Position numbers and translations under genes: made by a program
Notes under the pieces: generated by a model
The model's input: the letters and a program-made list of their open reading frames with translations, nothing else
The model's database searches: none
What the model was told of the DNA's origin: nothing
Assembly (NCBI GenBank): GCA_027082895.1
Contig: JALWTJ010000119.1
Span: forward strand, 1 to 7,949
Length of the DNA stretch: 7,949 nt
Direction of reading: 5' to 3'
Origin: Hyphomicrobiales bacterium
GTDB taxonomy: Bacteria; Pseudomonadota; Alphaproteobacteria; Rhizobiales; Devosiaceae
Part shown: positions 1 through 6,013 of the stretch, one piece after another
How the letters are laid out: every line of letters begins with the position of its first letter
Numbering within the stretch: the first letter of the stretch is position 1

Positions 1-1378
1 AGGCGCGGGTGGTAAAGCCGAGGATTTCCACCTTGACCCCGCATCGTTCAAGGGTGCGGGCCAGGATGTCGCCGCAAATGGCGGCAATGGTAATGGGACG
101 CCCCCGCATGGAGCCGGAATTGTCGACCAGCAGGGTGACGACCGTGTCGCGGAACTCGGTATCGCTTTCCATCTTGTAGGAAAGGGGCTGGGTGGGGTCG
201 ATGATGACGCGGGTCAGGCGCGAAGCGTCCAGCACCCCTTCTTCCAGATCAAACTGCCAGGCGCGGTTCTGCTGCGCCATCAGGCGGCGCTGCAGCTTGT
301 TGGCCAGCCGGGCCACGGCACCGGAAAGGGTTTCAAGCTGCTTGTCCAGCAGGGCGCGCAACTGTTCCAGTTCCTGGGGGGGGCACAGGTCGGATGCCTG
401 GATGATTTCGTCGTATTTGGTGGAAAAGATCTTGTAGCTGAACCTGTTGGCACGGGCGTTGTGCCCATCGGGCATGGGCTGGCTGGAAGGGTCGGCAGTG
501 GCATCGGTCGCTCCCTCCTCCACCATGTCCTGCAGGTCCGCGTCGGCCCCTTCGGCTTCCCCTTCCATCTCCTCGGCACCATCGGCCTCGTCCGGGTCGG
601 CTTCCGCATCCTGGTTTTCGCCCTCTCCCTGCCCCGTGGCTTCATCGCGGTTTGCACTGGCCTGGGAATTTTCGTCCTGATCGTCCTCGTCCGTGGGGTC
701 GTTTTCGTCTCCCTCCACGTCCGGCGCCAGGTTCAGGTCAGCAAGCAGGGAGCGGGCGGCCCGGGAAAAGGCGTCCTGGTCGTCAATGCATTCGTTCAGG
801 GCGCGCAGGGATTCGGGGGCCATCTGTTCGATATGGTCGCGCCACAGATCGACGACCTTCTGCCCGCTGGGGGGGATATCCAGGCCGGCAAGGTTCTGGC
901 GCAGGATCATGCCCAGGGCTTCGGCCAGGGGAGCGTCGTCGCGCTCGGTTACCCGGGAATAACTGGCCCGGTCCATGCGGTCTTCCAGCATGTGGGAGAT
1001 GTTGGCCTTCATCCCGCTCATGCGCAGGCAGCCAAGGGACTCCACCCGCGCCTGTTCCAGGGCTTCGTAAACGGCGCGGGCATCGGGATCGGCCGGGGCC
1101 CGGCGGGCGTGAATTTTCCGGTCGTGACTGGCCAGCCGCATGGCCATGGCATCGCCCTGTCCCCGGGCCACCGCCACGTCGCGAGGGGTCATCTTGCGCG
1201 GCAGGGCTGCCAGGCGGACCTTGTCCGGGCTCAGGACCGGCCGGTCGGTGGAAAAGGTGACTTCCAGGTCTGCCTTGCCGGCAACGGAGCGCACCGTCGC
1301 CCCCAGGGCGGACTTGAAGATGCGGCCACCGTCCGATTCTTTTGATTTCTTTCCGCTTGGTCTGTTCATCGAACCCAT
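1..1378 (-). CDS. cobT: Aerobic cobaltochelatase subunit CobT (3'-truncated by window edge)
   Basis: CobT is the MIDAS-bearing subunit of the ATP-dependent cytoplasmic CobNST complex, which inserts Co2+ into hydrogenobyrinic acid a,c-diamide in aerobic cobalamin synthesis. About 459 codons are visible in one uninterrupted frame; remembered CobT proteins are about 630 residues, so roughly 170 C-terminal residues lie beyond the window. The N-terminal domain contains stretches typical of CobT (EVTFSTDRP, EQARVESLG, LRMSGMKAN, VVDLWRDHIE). A very acidic Asp/Glu linker spans about residues 220-305. The von Willebrand A domain begins near residue 410, with the metal-site motif DNSGS at residues 419-423, then RGRPITIAA and ILGFTTRA. 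Two in-frame ATG codons lie at 1378 and 1369; neither has a strong ribosome binding site, and the second has only a weak GGA eight bases upstream. The gene begins 41 bases after the cobS stop, so it is probably co-transcribed with cobS. Identification is secure; only the exact start is uncertain. Confidence 0.95.
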   Translation of the reverse strand, partial: MGSMNRPSGKKSKESDGGRIFKSALGATVRSVAGKADLEVTFSTDRPVLSPDKVRLAALPRKMTPRDVAVARGQGDAMAMRLASHDRKIHARRAPADPDARAVYEALEQARVESLGCLRMSGMKANISHMLEDRMDRASYSRVTERDDAPLAEALGMILRQNLAGLDIPPSGQKVVDLWRDHIEQMAPESLRALNECIDDQDAFSRAARSLLADLNLAPDVEGDENDPTDEDDQDENSQASANRDEATGQGEGENQDAEADPDEADGAEEMEGEAEGADADLQDMVEEGATDATADPSSQPMPDGHNARANRFSYKIFSTKYDEIIQASDLCPPQELEQLRALLDKQLETLSGAVARLANKLQRRLMAQQNRAWQFDLEEGVLDASRLTRVIIDPTQPLSYKMESDTEFRDTVVTLLVDNSGSMRGRPITIAAICGDILARTLERCGVKVEILGFTTRA

Positions 1379-1419
1379 CCGGGGAATGCTGGGGTGCCGG
1401 CGCGAGGGGCAGGGCAGCG

Positions 1420-2397
1420 TCAGGCGCTGATGGCGAGATTGGCCGAGCTTTCCGGCAAGTCTTCACCGAAGACGCGCTGGTAGAATTCAGCCACGACCGG
1501 CTTTTCCAGATCATCGCATTTGTTGATGAAGGTCAGGCGGAAGGCAAATCCCACGTCACCGAAAATCTGCGCATTTTCCGCCCATGTGATGACGGTGCGC
1601 GGGCTCATGACCGTGGACAGGTCGCCATTGATGAAGGCGGAGCGGGTCAGATCGGCCACCCGTACCATGTTGGAAATGGTCTTTTCCCCTTCCGGGGTGC
1701 GATAGGCACGCACCTTGGACAGGACGATACCCACTTCCTTTTCATGGGGAAGATAGTTGAGGGTGACGATCATGGACCAGCGATCCATCTGGCCCTGGTT
1801 GATCTGCTGGGTGCCGTGATAGAGCCCCGACGTATCCCCCAGCCCGATGGTATTGGCGGTGGCAAACAGACGAAAGGCGGGGTGGGGGGTGATGACCCGG
1901 TTCTGGTCGAGCAGGGTCAGGCGGCCGGAGGCTTCCAGGATGCGCTGGATGACGAACATCACGTCGGGGCGCCCGGCGTCGTACTCATCGAACACCAGCG
2001 CGATATTGTTCTGAACCGCCCAGGGCAGCATGCCGTCGCGGAACTCGGTGATCTGCTGGCCGTCCCGGATCACGATCGCATCCTTGCCCACCAGGTCGAT
2101 GCGCGAGACGTGGCTGTCCAGGTTGATGCGTACCAGGGGCCAGTTGAGGCGGGCGGCAATCTGTTCGATATGGGTGGATTTCCCGGTACCGTGATAGCCC
2201 TGCACCATGACCCTTCTGTTGAACTGGAATCCGGCCAGAATGGCCAGGGTGGTGTTGCGGTCGAACAGGTAGTCCGGATCCAGGGGAGGGACATATTCGG
2301 TTGTGGTCTTGTAGCCATCAACCTCCATGTCGGAATCGATGCCGAACAGATCGGCAACCTTGAACGTGGTATCGGGCAGGTTTTCAGGTGCGCTCAT
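1420..2397 (-). CDS. cobS: Aerobic cobaltochelatase subunit CobS (AAA+ ATPase)
   Basis: CobS is the MoxR-like AAA+ ATPase that forms a ring with CobT and powers cobalt insertion by CobN in aerobic B12 synthesis. The protein is 325 residues from the chosen start, close to the 330 or so usual for CobS. Visible motifs are Walker A GYHGTGKST at residues 67-75, Walker B LVFDEYD at 134-140, and the sensor-like ATANTIGLGD segment near residue 190. The N-terminal phrase FGIDSDMEV is also characteristic. The frame is open upstream to an ATG at 2466, but those 23 extra residues do not resemble CobS. The ATG at 2397 is preceded by a modest GGA seven bases away and gives the family N-terminus. The gene lies 138 bases after the J-domain gene on the same strand; that gap shows no convincing terminator or strong promoter. 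cobT follows 41 bases downstream. No key residue is missing. Confidence 0.97.
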   Translation of the reverse strand: MSAPENLPDTTFKVADLFGIDSDMEVDGYKTTTEYVPPLDPDYLFDRNTTLAILAGFQFNRRVMVQGYHGTGKSTHIEQIAARLNWPLVRINLDSHVSRIDLVGKDAIVIRDGQQITEFRDGMLPWAVQNNIALVFDEYDAGRPDVMFVIQRILEASGRLTLLDQNRVITPHPAFRLFATANTIGLGDTSGLYHGTQQINQGQMDRWSMIVTLNYLPHEKEVGIVLSKVRAYRTPEGEKTISNMVRVADLTRSAFINGDLSTVMSPRTVITWAENAQIFGDVGFAFRLTFINKCDDLEKPVVAEFYQRVFGEDLPESSANLAISA

Positions 2398-2535
2398 GGG
2401 AATTTCCGTCGATAGCAAGAAAAAGTCGGACAGGTGGGCGTTAAAGGAAACGGGGGTGCGGGGCAAAGGCGTCCGGCATCCGGTGGGACATTAGCAAAAA
2501 GGTGGTGCACCGGAAACCGCCAAATCGGGAAAAAA

Positions 2536-3228
2536 TCAGCCGGCAAATCCTTTTGACTTGAGATGATTATAGGCGGCAATGATGGCGCGCAGCCGGTCTT
2601 CGGTTCTCCGGTCCCCGCCATTGGCGTCGGGGTGGTGCAGTTTTACCAGAGCCTTGTAGGCCTTCTTGAGTTCGTCCGCATCAACGCGGGTGGTGAAACC
2701 GAGTACCTCGAATGCCTGCCGGTCCGTTTCCATCATGCGCAGTTCGCGTTTGGTCAGGGGGCGGCGGCCCTGGTTGCGCGCAACGCGGGCAAAAAGGTTG
2801 AGGGGATCGGAAAAGCGTTTGTCGGCCGGCCGGTGCTGGTGGGCGCGGCCGGGATTGGGGGACGTGCGTGCGCGTGCGGCGCTGTTGGTCCCCTGCTGCC
2901 AGGTTGGCCGACCCCCGGTGGATTGCTGCTGGCGGATCTCGGCGGCAACGGCGCCATCATCCATGCCGGCGAAATAGTTGAAGGTCTTGTTGTACTGGCG
3001 GACATGGGCCAGGCAGAAATGGTAGAATTCCCCCTCGGCGGCCTTGCCCTTGGGGGCCTTCTTGGTCCCCGGCTTGTCGCACCCGTCCCATTCGCAGACG
3101 GGTCCTTCTGCCTTTTCGCTGGTGCGCTGGCGCGGCTTGATTCGAATCGAGCTGAAAAGATTGGAAGTCAGCGGACTATTCCTGTAATTCGGGTTGGCGG
3201 TTGGTTGGTGTTTGAGCTTGATTTTCAC
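2536..3228 (-). CDS. Small J-domain (DnaJ-like) protein with Cys-rich N-terminal motif
   Basis: This is a DnaJ-type co-chaperone of about 230 residues with its J domain at the C-terminus, the reverse of classical DnaJ. The J domain spans about residues 169-225: a helix-II-like KKAYKALVKLHH run, the HPD tripeptide at 199-201 that should stimulate an Hsp70 ATPase, and a final AIIAAYNHL helix. The N-terminal half has C45-x4-C50 and C72-x2-H75, a possible zinc site, inside a segment ending FCLAHVRQYN. The middle (about residues 90-150) is Gln/Arg/Pro-rich and likely disordered. There is no Gly/Phe region or CxxCxGxG repeat, so it is not DnaJ itself. The start is uncertain: GTG at 3228 leaves 69 bases to divergent bolA and starts VKIKLK; ATG at 3270 adds 14 residues with atypical codons. 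Neither has a clear ribosome binding site. cobS-cobT follow downstream. The client protein is unknown. Confidence 0.88.
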   Translation of the reverse strand: MKIKLKHQPTANPNYRNSPLTSNLFSSIRIKPRQRTSEKAEGPVCEWDGCDKPGTKKAPKGKAAEGEFYHFCLAHVRQYNKTFNYFAGMDDGAVAAEIRQQQSTGGRPTWQQGTNSAARARTSPNPGRAHQHRPADKRFSDPLNLFARVARNQGRRPLTKRELRMMETDRQAFEVLGFTTRVDADELKKAYKALVKLHHPDANGGDRRTEDRLRAIIAAYNHLKSKGFAG

Positions 3229-3297
3229 GGGGTGGATGAAAATTCCCCCCGGAAAAAGCAAGGTCGACATATTAGCAGAAAGCGGAAGGGTTTTGCT
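3229..3297. promoter_or_regulatory. Divergent spacer between J-protein gene and bolA, with bolA RBS
   Basis: This 69-base spacer separates two divergent start codons if the J-protein gene starts at GTG 3228. On the plus strand GGAAGGG at 3284-3290 is followed by seven bases and the bolA ATG, a good Shine-Dalgarno arrangement that fixes the bolA start. Both promoters must lie here or in the 5' ends of the genes. I see no convincing -35/-10 pair in either direction, so promoter positions are not called. Confidence 0.5.
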
Positions 3298-3567
3298 ATG
3301 GTTATTCGTGACAAAATGCTGGAAAAGCTCACGCAGGCCTTTGCTCCCGATTTCATCGAACTGGTGGATGAATCGGAGAAACACAAGGGGCATGCCAACT
3401 ATATCGAGGGCAAATCCACCCATTTTCACCTGACGATTTCATCGCCCCTTCTCAGCCCTTTGTCGCGGGTGGCGCGGCACCGGGCGATCATGGATGCCTT
3501 GGGTGAGGAATTTGCGAACGGTCTGCATGCCTTGCGGATCGAGGTGATCGACAAGCATGCCTGCTAG
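3298..3567 (+). CDS. bolA: BolA family protein
   Basis: This 89-residue protein belongs to the BolA family. BolA proteins are small, KH-like cytoplasmic proteins that partner with monothiol glutaredoxins, bind [2Fe-2S] clusters, and in some bacteria act as transcriptional or stress regulators. Visible family features are ELVDESEKHKGH at residues 21-32, the THFHLTI strand at 41-47, the conserved RHR at 60-62 (the usual invariant histidine region), and a final HALRIEVID strand at 77-85. The length matches the family. A longer open frame runs upstream through the J-protein gene in antisense, but the start at 3298 has a strong GGAAGGG ribosome binding site seven bases away and gives the family N-terminus. 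The protein ends in KHAC, and the stop codon TAG sits inside the left end of the following repeat. It is transcribed divergently from the J-protein gene and is the only plus-strand gene in the window. Confidence 0.93.
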   Translation: MVIRDKMLEKLTQAFAPDFIELVDESEKHKGHANYIEGKSTHFHLTISSPLLSPLSRVARHRAIMDALGEEFANGLHALRIEVIDKHAC

Positions 3568-3669
3568 AGCACTTCCCGAAAAGTGTGAAGCGGTTTTCGG
3601 ACAAGAAGTGCGGAAATATCAAACAGATAGAGCGTGGTCTTGATTCCATCAGAAACAGACACGCTCTAG
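3564..3669. repeat. 106-bp MITE-like palindromic intergenic element at the bolA stop
   Basis: The element has perfect 7-bp terminal inverted repeats, CTAGAGC at 3564-3570 and GCTCTAG at 3663-3669. Inside are two hairpins. Hairpin 1 pairs GCACTTC (3569-3575) with GAAGTGC (3605-3611) and CCGAAAA (3576-3582) with TTTTCGG (3594-3600). Hairpin 2 pairs TAGAGCGTG (3628-3636) with CACGCTCTA (3660-3668), extended by three pairs past one bulge. The structure, the TA at each tip and the lack of any coding frame fit a non-autonomous element. From memory, similar short palindromic repeats ending in TAGAGC are dispersed in many alphaproteobacterial genomes, but only one copy lies in this window, so dispersal is not shown here. 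It overlaps the last bases of bolA including its TAG stop, and could also act as a 3' mRNA structure for bolA. Confidence 0.8.
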
Positions 3670-3721
3670 GCGGCTCCCCTGTGCGTCACCTGAAAAGGGG
3701 GCGATGCCCTGAAGGAAGGGG

Positions 3722-3788
3722 CGGTTGGCCATCGGGCAGGGGCAGTGCCGAATTCGCGCAGCTTCCGCCGACAGCTGATGACCAACCG
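3722..3788. repeat. Long inverted repeat between convergent bolA and hydrolase genes
   Basis: CGGTTGGCCATC (3722-3733) and GATGACCAACCG (3777-3788) are 12-base inverted arms with one mismatch, separated by 43 bases. In minus-strand RNA the mismatch becomes a G-U pair, so the stem would be continuous in the hydrolase transcript, starting eight bases after its TAA stop. A smaller dyad, CAGCT (3759-3763) with AGCTG (3773-3777), lies at one side of the loop and partly competes with the large stem. No U-tract follows, so this is not a classical intrinsic terminator. It may be a 3'-end stabiliser, a factor-dependent termination site, or a decayed repeat. Confidence 0.5.
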
Positions 3789-3796
3789 TTCCGGTC

Positions 3797-4606
3797 TTAA
3801 AGATAGTTTTGCAAGAACCGGGTGATTTTCTGTTCCAGGGGTGGCACGCGACCGGTGCCGATCAGCTTGTTGATCTGCTCGTGGGTCAGATTACCGGCCT
3901 CGAAGGACTGCACCGGGGTGCCGGCCTGGGCGAGGCGTTTGACGAACAGTTCGCCCATGGCCTTGCGACGCCGGGAATTTGACCACATGATCAGGGATGG
4001 CGGCATGCGGTGCGAACCGATATAGGTCACCGGGGACAGGGCGGTCCAAAGGGACGGATCATTGAAAACGTTGGCCAGGTCGCCGGTCTGGTGGCCACCG
4101 GTCAGACGGGCCAGAGCATTCAGGTCGTAGGCGCCAGTATCGTTGCCGATCAGGGCGGCGACCCGCGGGGCTCTGCCCGAGGCGATGGCAAGGGCGGCCA
4201 GGTGGGCACCGGCGGAATGGCCCATGACCGAGAGGCGCGCCGGATTGCCGCCAAGGGAAGCAATGTTGTTTTTTACCCAATGAATGGCCCGGCCCACATC
4301 ATCGGCCTGGGTTGCAACGTCCGCCCTGGGCAGCAGACGGTAGTCGATGCTGACGAAAATCATGTTCAGGCGCTGGAAAAAGGCCGGTTTGGACCGTACA
4401 TGGGTGCGGCGGCCGGTCTGCCAGGCTCCACCATGGACATAAATCATCACCGGCAGGTTGCGGCTGTTGCCCGTGGAATACACATCGAGGCGGGCCGGTC
4501 CGTAGGAAAAGGTCTTTCGTTCTGCGGCAAGGGCGGTGAAGGGAAAGAGTGCGGGGGCCGCCAGGGCGGTGGCACCAATGGTCAGGAAGCGGCGGCGATT
4601 GATCAT
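3797..4606 (-). CDS. Tat-exported alpha/beta hydrolase (putative esterase)
   Basis: This 269-residue protein is an alpha/beta hydrolase of the esterase/lipase type with an N-terminal twin-arginine signal. NRRRFLTIG at residues 3-11, a hydrophobic stretch and a probable cleavage after TALA near residue 27 suggest folded export to the periplasm. YVHGGAW at 56-62 is the oxyanion HGG motif, and GHSAG at 129-133 gives nucleophile Ser131. IDYRLLP at 87-93 is also typical of the family. The likely catalytic histidine is His242 in NLTHEQ. The usual GxxD segment after strand 7 reads LIMWSNSRRRK here, without an aspartate, so the catalytic acid is not evident. AAGGA seven bases before the ATG supports the start at 4606. 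The gene has its own upstream region and is probably monocistronic; it is convergent with bolA. The substrate cannot be read from the sequence. The fold is sure and activity is probable. Confidence 0.9.
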   Translation of the reverse strand: MINRRRFLTIGATALAAPALFPFTALAAERKTFSYGPARLDVYSTGNSRNLPVMIYVHGGAWQTGRRTHVRSKPAFFQRLNMIFVSIDYRLLPRADVATQADDVGRAIHWVKNNIASLGGNPARLSVMGHSAGAHLAALAIASGRAPRVAALIGNDTGAYDLNALARLTGGHQTGDLANVFNDPSLWTALSPVTYIGSHRMPPSLIMWSNSRRRKAMGELFVKRLAQAGTPVQSFEAGNLTHEQINKLIGTGRVPPLEQKITRFLQNYL

Positions 4607-4611
4607 GTTGA

Positions 4612-4664
4612 TTTCCTTTCAATGATTGGAATTGCCTGCAAATGTGTCGCAGGTCATTGAAAGG
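4612..4664 (-). promoter_or_regulatory. Inverted repeat covering the hydrolase Shine-Dalgarno site
   Basis: CCTTTCAATGA (4615-4625) and TCATTGAAAGG (4654-4664) form a perfect 11-bp inverted repeat. Between them is a nested dyad CCTGC (4635-4639) / GCAGG (4649-4653). In the minus-strand transcript the proximal arm reads TCATTGAAAGG and contains most of the AAGGA ribosome binding site of the hydrolase, whose ATG is at 4606. A folded leader would therefore hide the binding site. The same dyad could instead be a DNA operator just downstream of a promoter. The repeat is seen directly; the regulatory role is inferred. Confidence 0.6.
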
Positions 4665-4689
4665 GACAAGTTAAAGCTTGGTCATGTGC

Positions 4690-4717
4690 ATTAAATCGCG
4701 GCAAGATTCATGAACAA
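4690..4717 (-). promoter_or_regulatory. Weak candidate promoter for the hydrolase gene
   Basis: On the minus strand TTGTTC (4712-4717) and TTTAAT (4690-4695) are separated by 16 bases in an AT-rich patch unlike the rest of the window. The -10 matches five of six consensus bases and the -35 only three of six. The -35 lies in the loop of a 6-bp inverted repeat, AAGATT (4703-4708) and AATCTT (4718-4723). If used, transcripts would start upstream of the Shine-Dalgarno-masking dyad and include it. Confidence 0.35.
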
Positions 4718-4747
4718 AATCTTTCCGGATAAATTTGCATTTGCGGG

Positions 4748-6013
4748 TTACTTGACCGGCGTGATGCGCAGCTTGGTCAGGCGGTTGAGGGACTTCCTCA
4801 AGATCTTTATCCTGAGGCCGTGGAAGGTGAACTGGCGTCCCTGTTCCGGGATGGTCTTTGCCTCGTGAATGACGAGGCCGGCAATGGTGGTGGCTTCGTC
4901 ATCGGGCAGGTTCAGGTTGAGCGCCCGGTTGAGGTCGCGGATGGACAGGGAGCCTTCCACGATCCAGGAACCATCGCTCTGCCGGGTGATGCCTTCAAGG
5001 TCCGTGTCATGTTCATCGGAAATCTCACCAACGATTTCTTCAAGAATGTCCTCGAGGGTGACAATGCCCTGCACTTCTCCATACTCGTCCACCACCAGGG
5101 CAAAATGGCTTTTCCTGCGCAGGAAGGCGTTGAGCTGGGACTGGGCGGAGGTGGTTTCGGGAACGAACCAGGGCTCACGGGCAATGCTGGCCAGGTCGAT
5201 CTTGCTGATATCCCCGTTGACCTTGATCAGGGCGCGCAGCAGGTCGCGGGCATGCAAGACGCCGATGATCTCGTCCGGATTGTCGTTGTAGAGGGGAATG
5301 CGGGTATAGGGGGATTCCAGAACCGCATTGATCGCCTGCTGGGTGGGGGCGGAGCAGTCCAGGGTGAGCATGGCCGTCCGGTGAACCATGATCTCGGATA
5401 CTTCCAGTTCCGACAGGTCCAGAAGTCCGCCGAGCATGTCCCGGTCCCGCTTGATCATTTCCCCTTCCTCGTGCAGCAGTTCCACGGTTCCGCGCACTTC
5501 TTCGGCACCGGTCAGCCCGGACCGGGAGGTGTCGGAACGAACGCCGATCAGGCGCAGCAGCACATGAACCAGTTTCTGGATGATGGCGGTCAGGGGCGCC
5601 AGGATGATGACGAAGGGCCGTATCAGGGGGGCCACGCTGAGGGAAAAGTCTTCCGGGCGATTGATGGCCCAGGTCTTGGGCAGAACTTCGGAGAAGATGA
5701 CCACGGAAAGGGTCATGACCACGGTCGCAAACAGAATGCCATTGTCGCCAAAGAAGGTGATAAGCACCGATGTGGCGAGGGAGGATGCCAGGATATTGAC
5801 CAGGTTGTTGCCCAGCAGCAGGGCGCCGATCAGCCGTTCGCGGGAAGAAATGAGCGTCTTGACCAGCAGGGCGCGGCGGGAGCCGTTGTTGGCCATCTGA
5901 AAGATCTTGGCGCGCGATGCGGCGGTGAGCGCGGTTTCGGAGCCGGAAAAGAAGGCGCTGAGTGCCAGCAGGAAGGCGATGGTCAGGATGGTCAGCCAGA
6001 ATGACAAGGTCAT
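4748..6013 (-). CDS. CNNM/DUF21-CBS-CorC/HlyC family membrane protein
   Basis: This 421-residue inner-membrane protein belongs to the family variously labelled CorC, HlyC, YfjD/CorB or hemolysin-like, related to CNNM Mg2+ transporters. Residues 1 to about 155 form the DUF21 transmembrane domain, with hydrophobic segments near 5-25, 60-88, 92-112 and 125-155. It carries the signature patches FFSGSETAL (21-29), GNNLVNI (68-74) and FSEVLPKT (107-114). A cytoplasmic CBS pair spans about 205-325 (VLHARDLL and VVDEYGEVQGIVTLED are typical). A CorC/HlyC C-terminal domain runs from about 345 to the end. Mg2+/Co2+ export or sensing is the family's likely role; haemolysin activity is a historical label. 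The ATG overlaps the aroB stop by four bases (ATGA), suggesting translational coupling. The length is normal and nothing is missing. The aroB neighbour gives no mechanistic clue to its substrate. Confidence 0.93.
   Translation of the reverse strand: MTLSFWLTILTIAFLLALSAFFSGSETALTAASRAKIFQMANNGSRRALLVKTLISSRERLIGALLLGNNLVNILASSLATSVLITFFGDNGILFATVVMTLSVVIFSEVLPKTWAINRPEDFSLSVAPLIRPFVIILAPLTAIIQKLVHVLLRLIGVRSDTSRSGLTGAEEVRGTVELLHEEGEMIKRDRDMLGGLLDLSELEVSEIMVHRTAMLTLDCSAPTQQAINAVLESPYTRIPLYNDNPDEIIGVLHARDLLRALIKVNGDISKIDLASIAREPWFVPETTSAQSQLNAFLRRKSHFALVVDEYGEVQGIVTLEDILEEIVGEISDEHDTDLEGITRQSDGSWIVEGSLSIRDLNRALNLNLPDDEATTIAGLVIHEAKTIPEQGRQFTFHGLRIKILRKSLNRLTKLRITPVK

Noticed and set aside
461..1345. 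294-codon plus-strand open frame opposite cobT
   Set aside because: Hydrophobic-looking but antisense to conserved CobT sequence, with no ribosome binding site or motif.
783..1514. 243-codon minus-strand frame spanning the cobS-cobT junction
   Set aside because: It is out of frame with cobT, overlaps the cobS end, and is Pro/Arg/Gly-rich without motifs. The true cobT frame is continuous to the window edge.
1342..2415. 357-codon plus-strand open frame opposite cobS
   Set aside because: Antisense shadow; the minus strand encodes an intact AAA+ protein with Walker A and B motifs.
2398..2466. 23-residue upstream extension of CobS
   Set aside because: It does not resemble CobS N-termini; the ATG at 2397 gives the normal length and has a GGA at suitable spacing.
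2520..2540. T-run after the J-protein stop as an intrinsic terminator
   Set aside because: Six T residues follow the stop, but no stable GC-rich hairpin precedes them, and cobS-cobT lie downstream on the same strand.
2563..3297. N-terminal extension of bolA through the J-protein gene in antisense
   Set aside because: BolA proteins are about 90-110 residues. A strong ribosome binding site marks the ATG at 3298, and the extension is merely the shadow of the J-protein gene.
3585..3800. 71-codon plus-strand frame in the convergent gap
   Set aside because: It runs through the palindromic repeat and the second inverted repeat, lacks a ribosome binding site and has no recognisable sequence.
4820..6004. 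394-codon plus-strand open frame opposite the CNNM/CBS gene
   Set aside because: Low-complexity Gly/Gln/Asp-rich shadow of a well-supported membrane protein; no motif.
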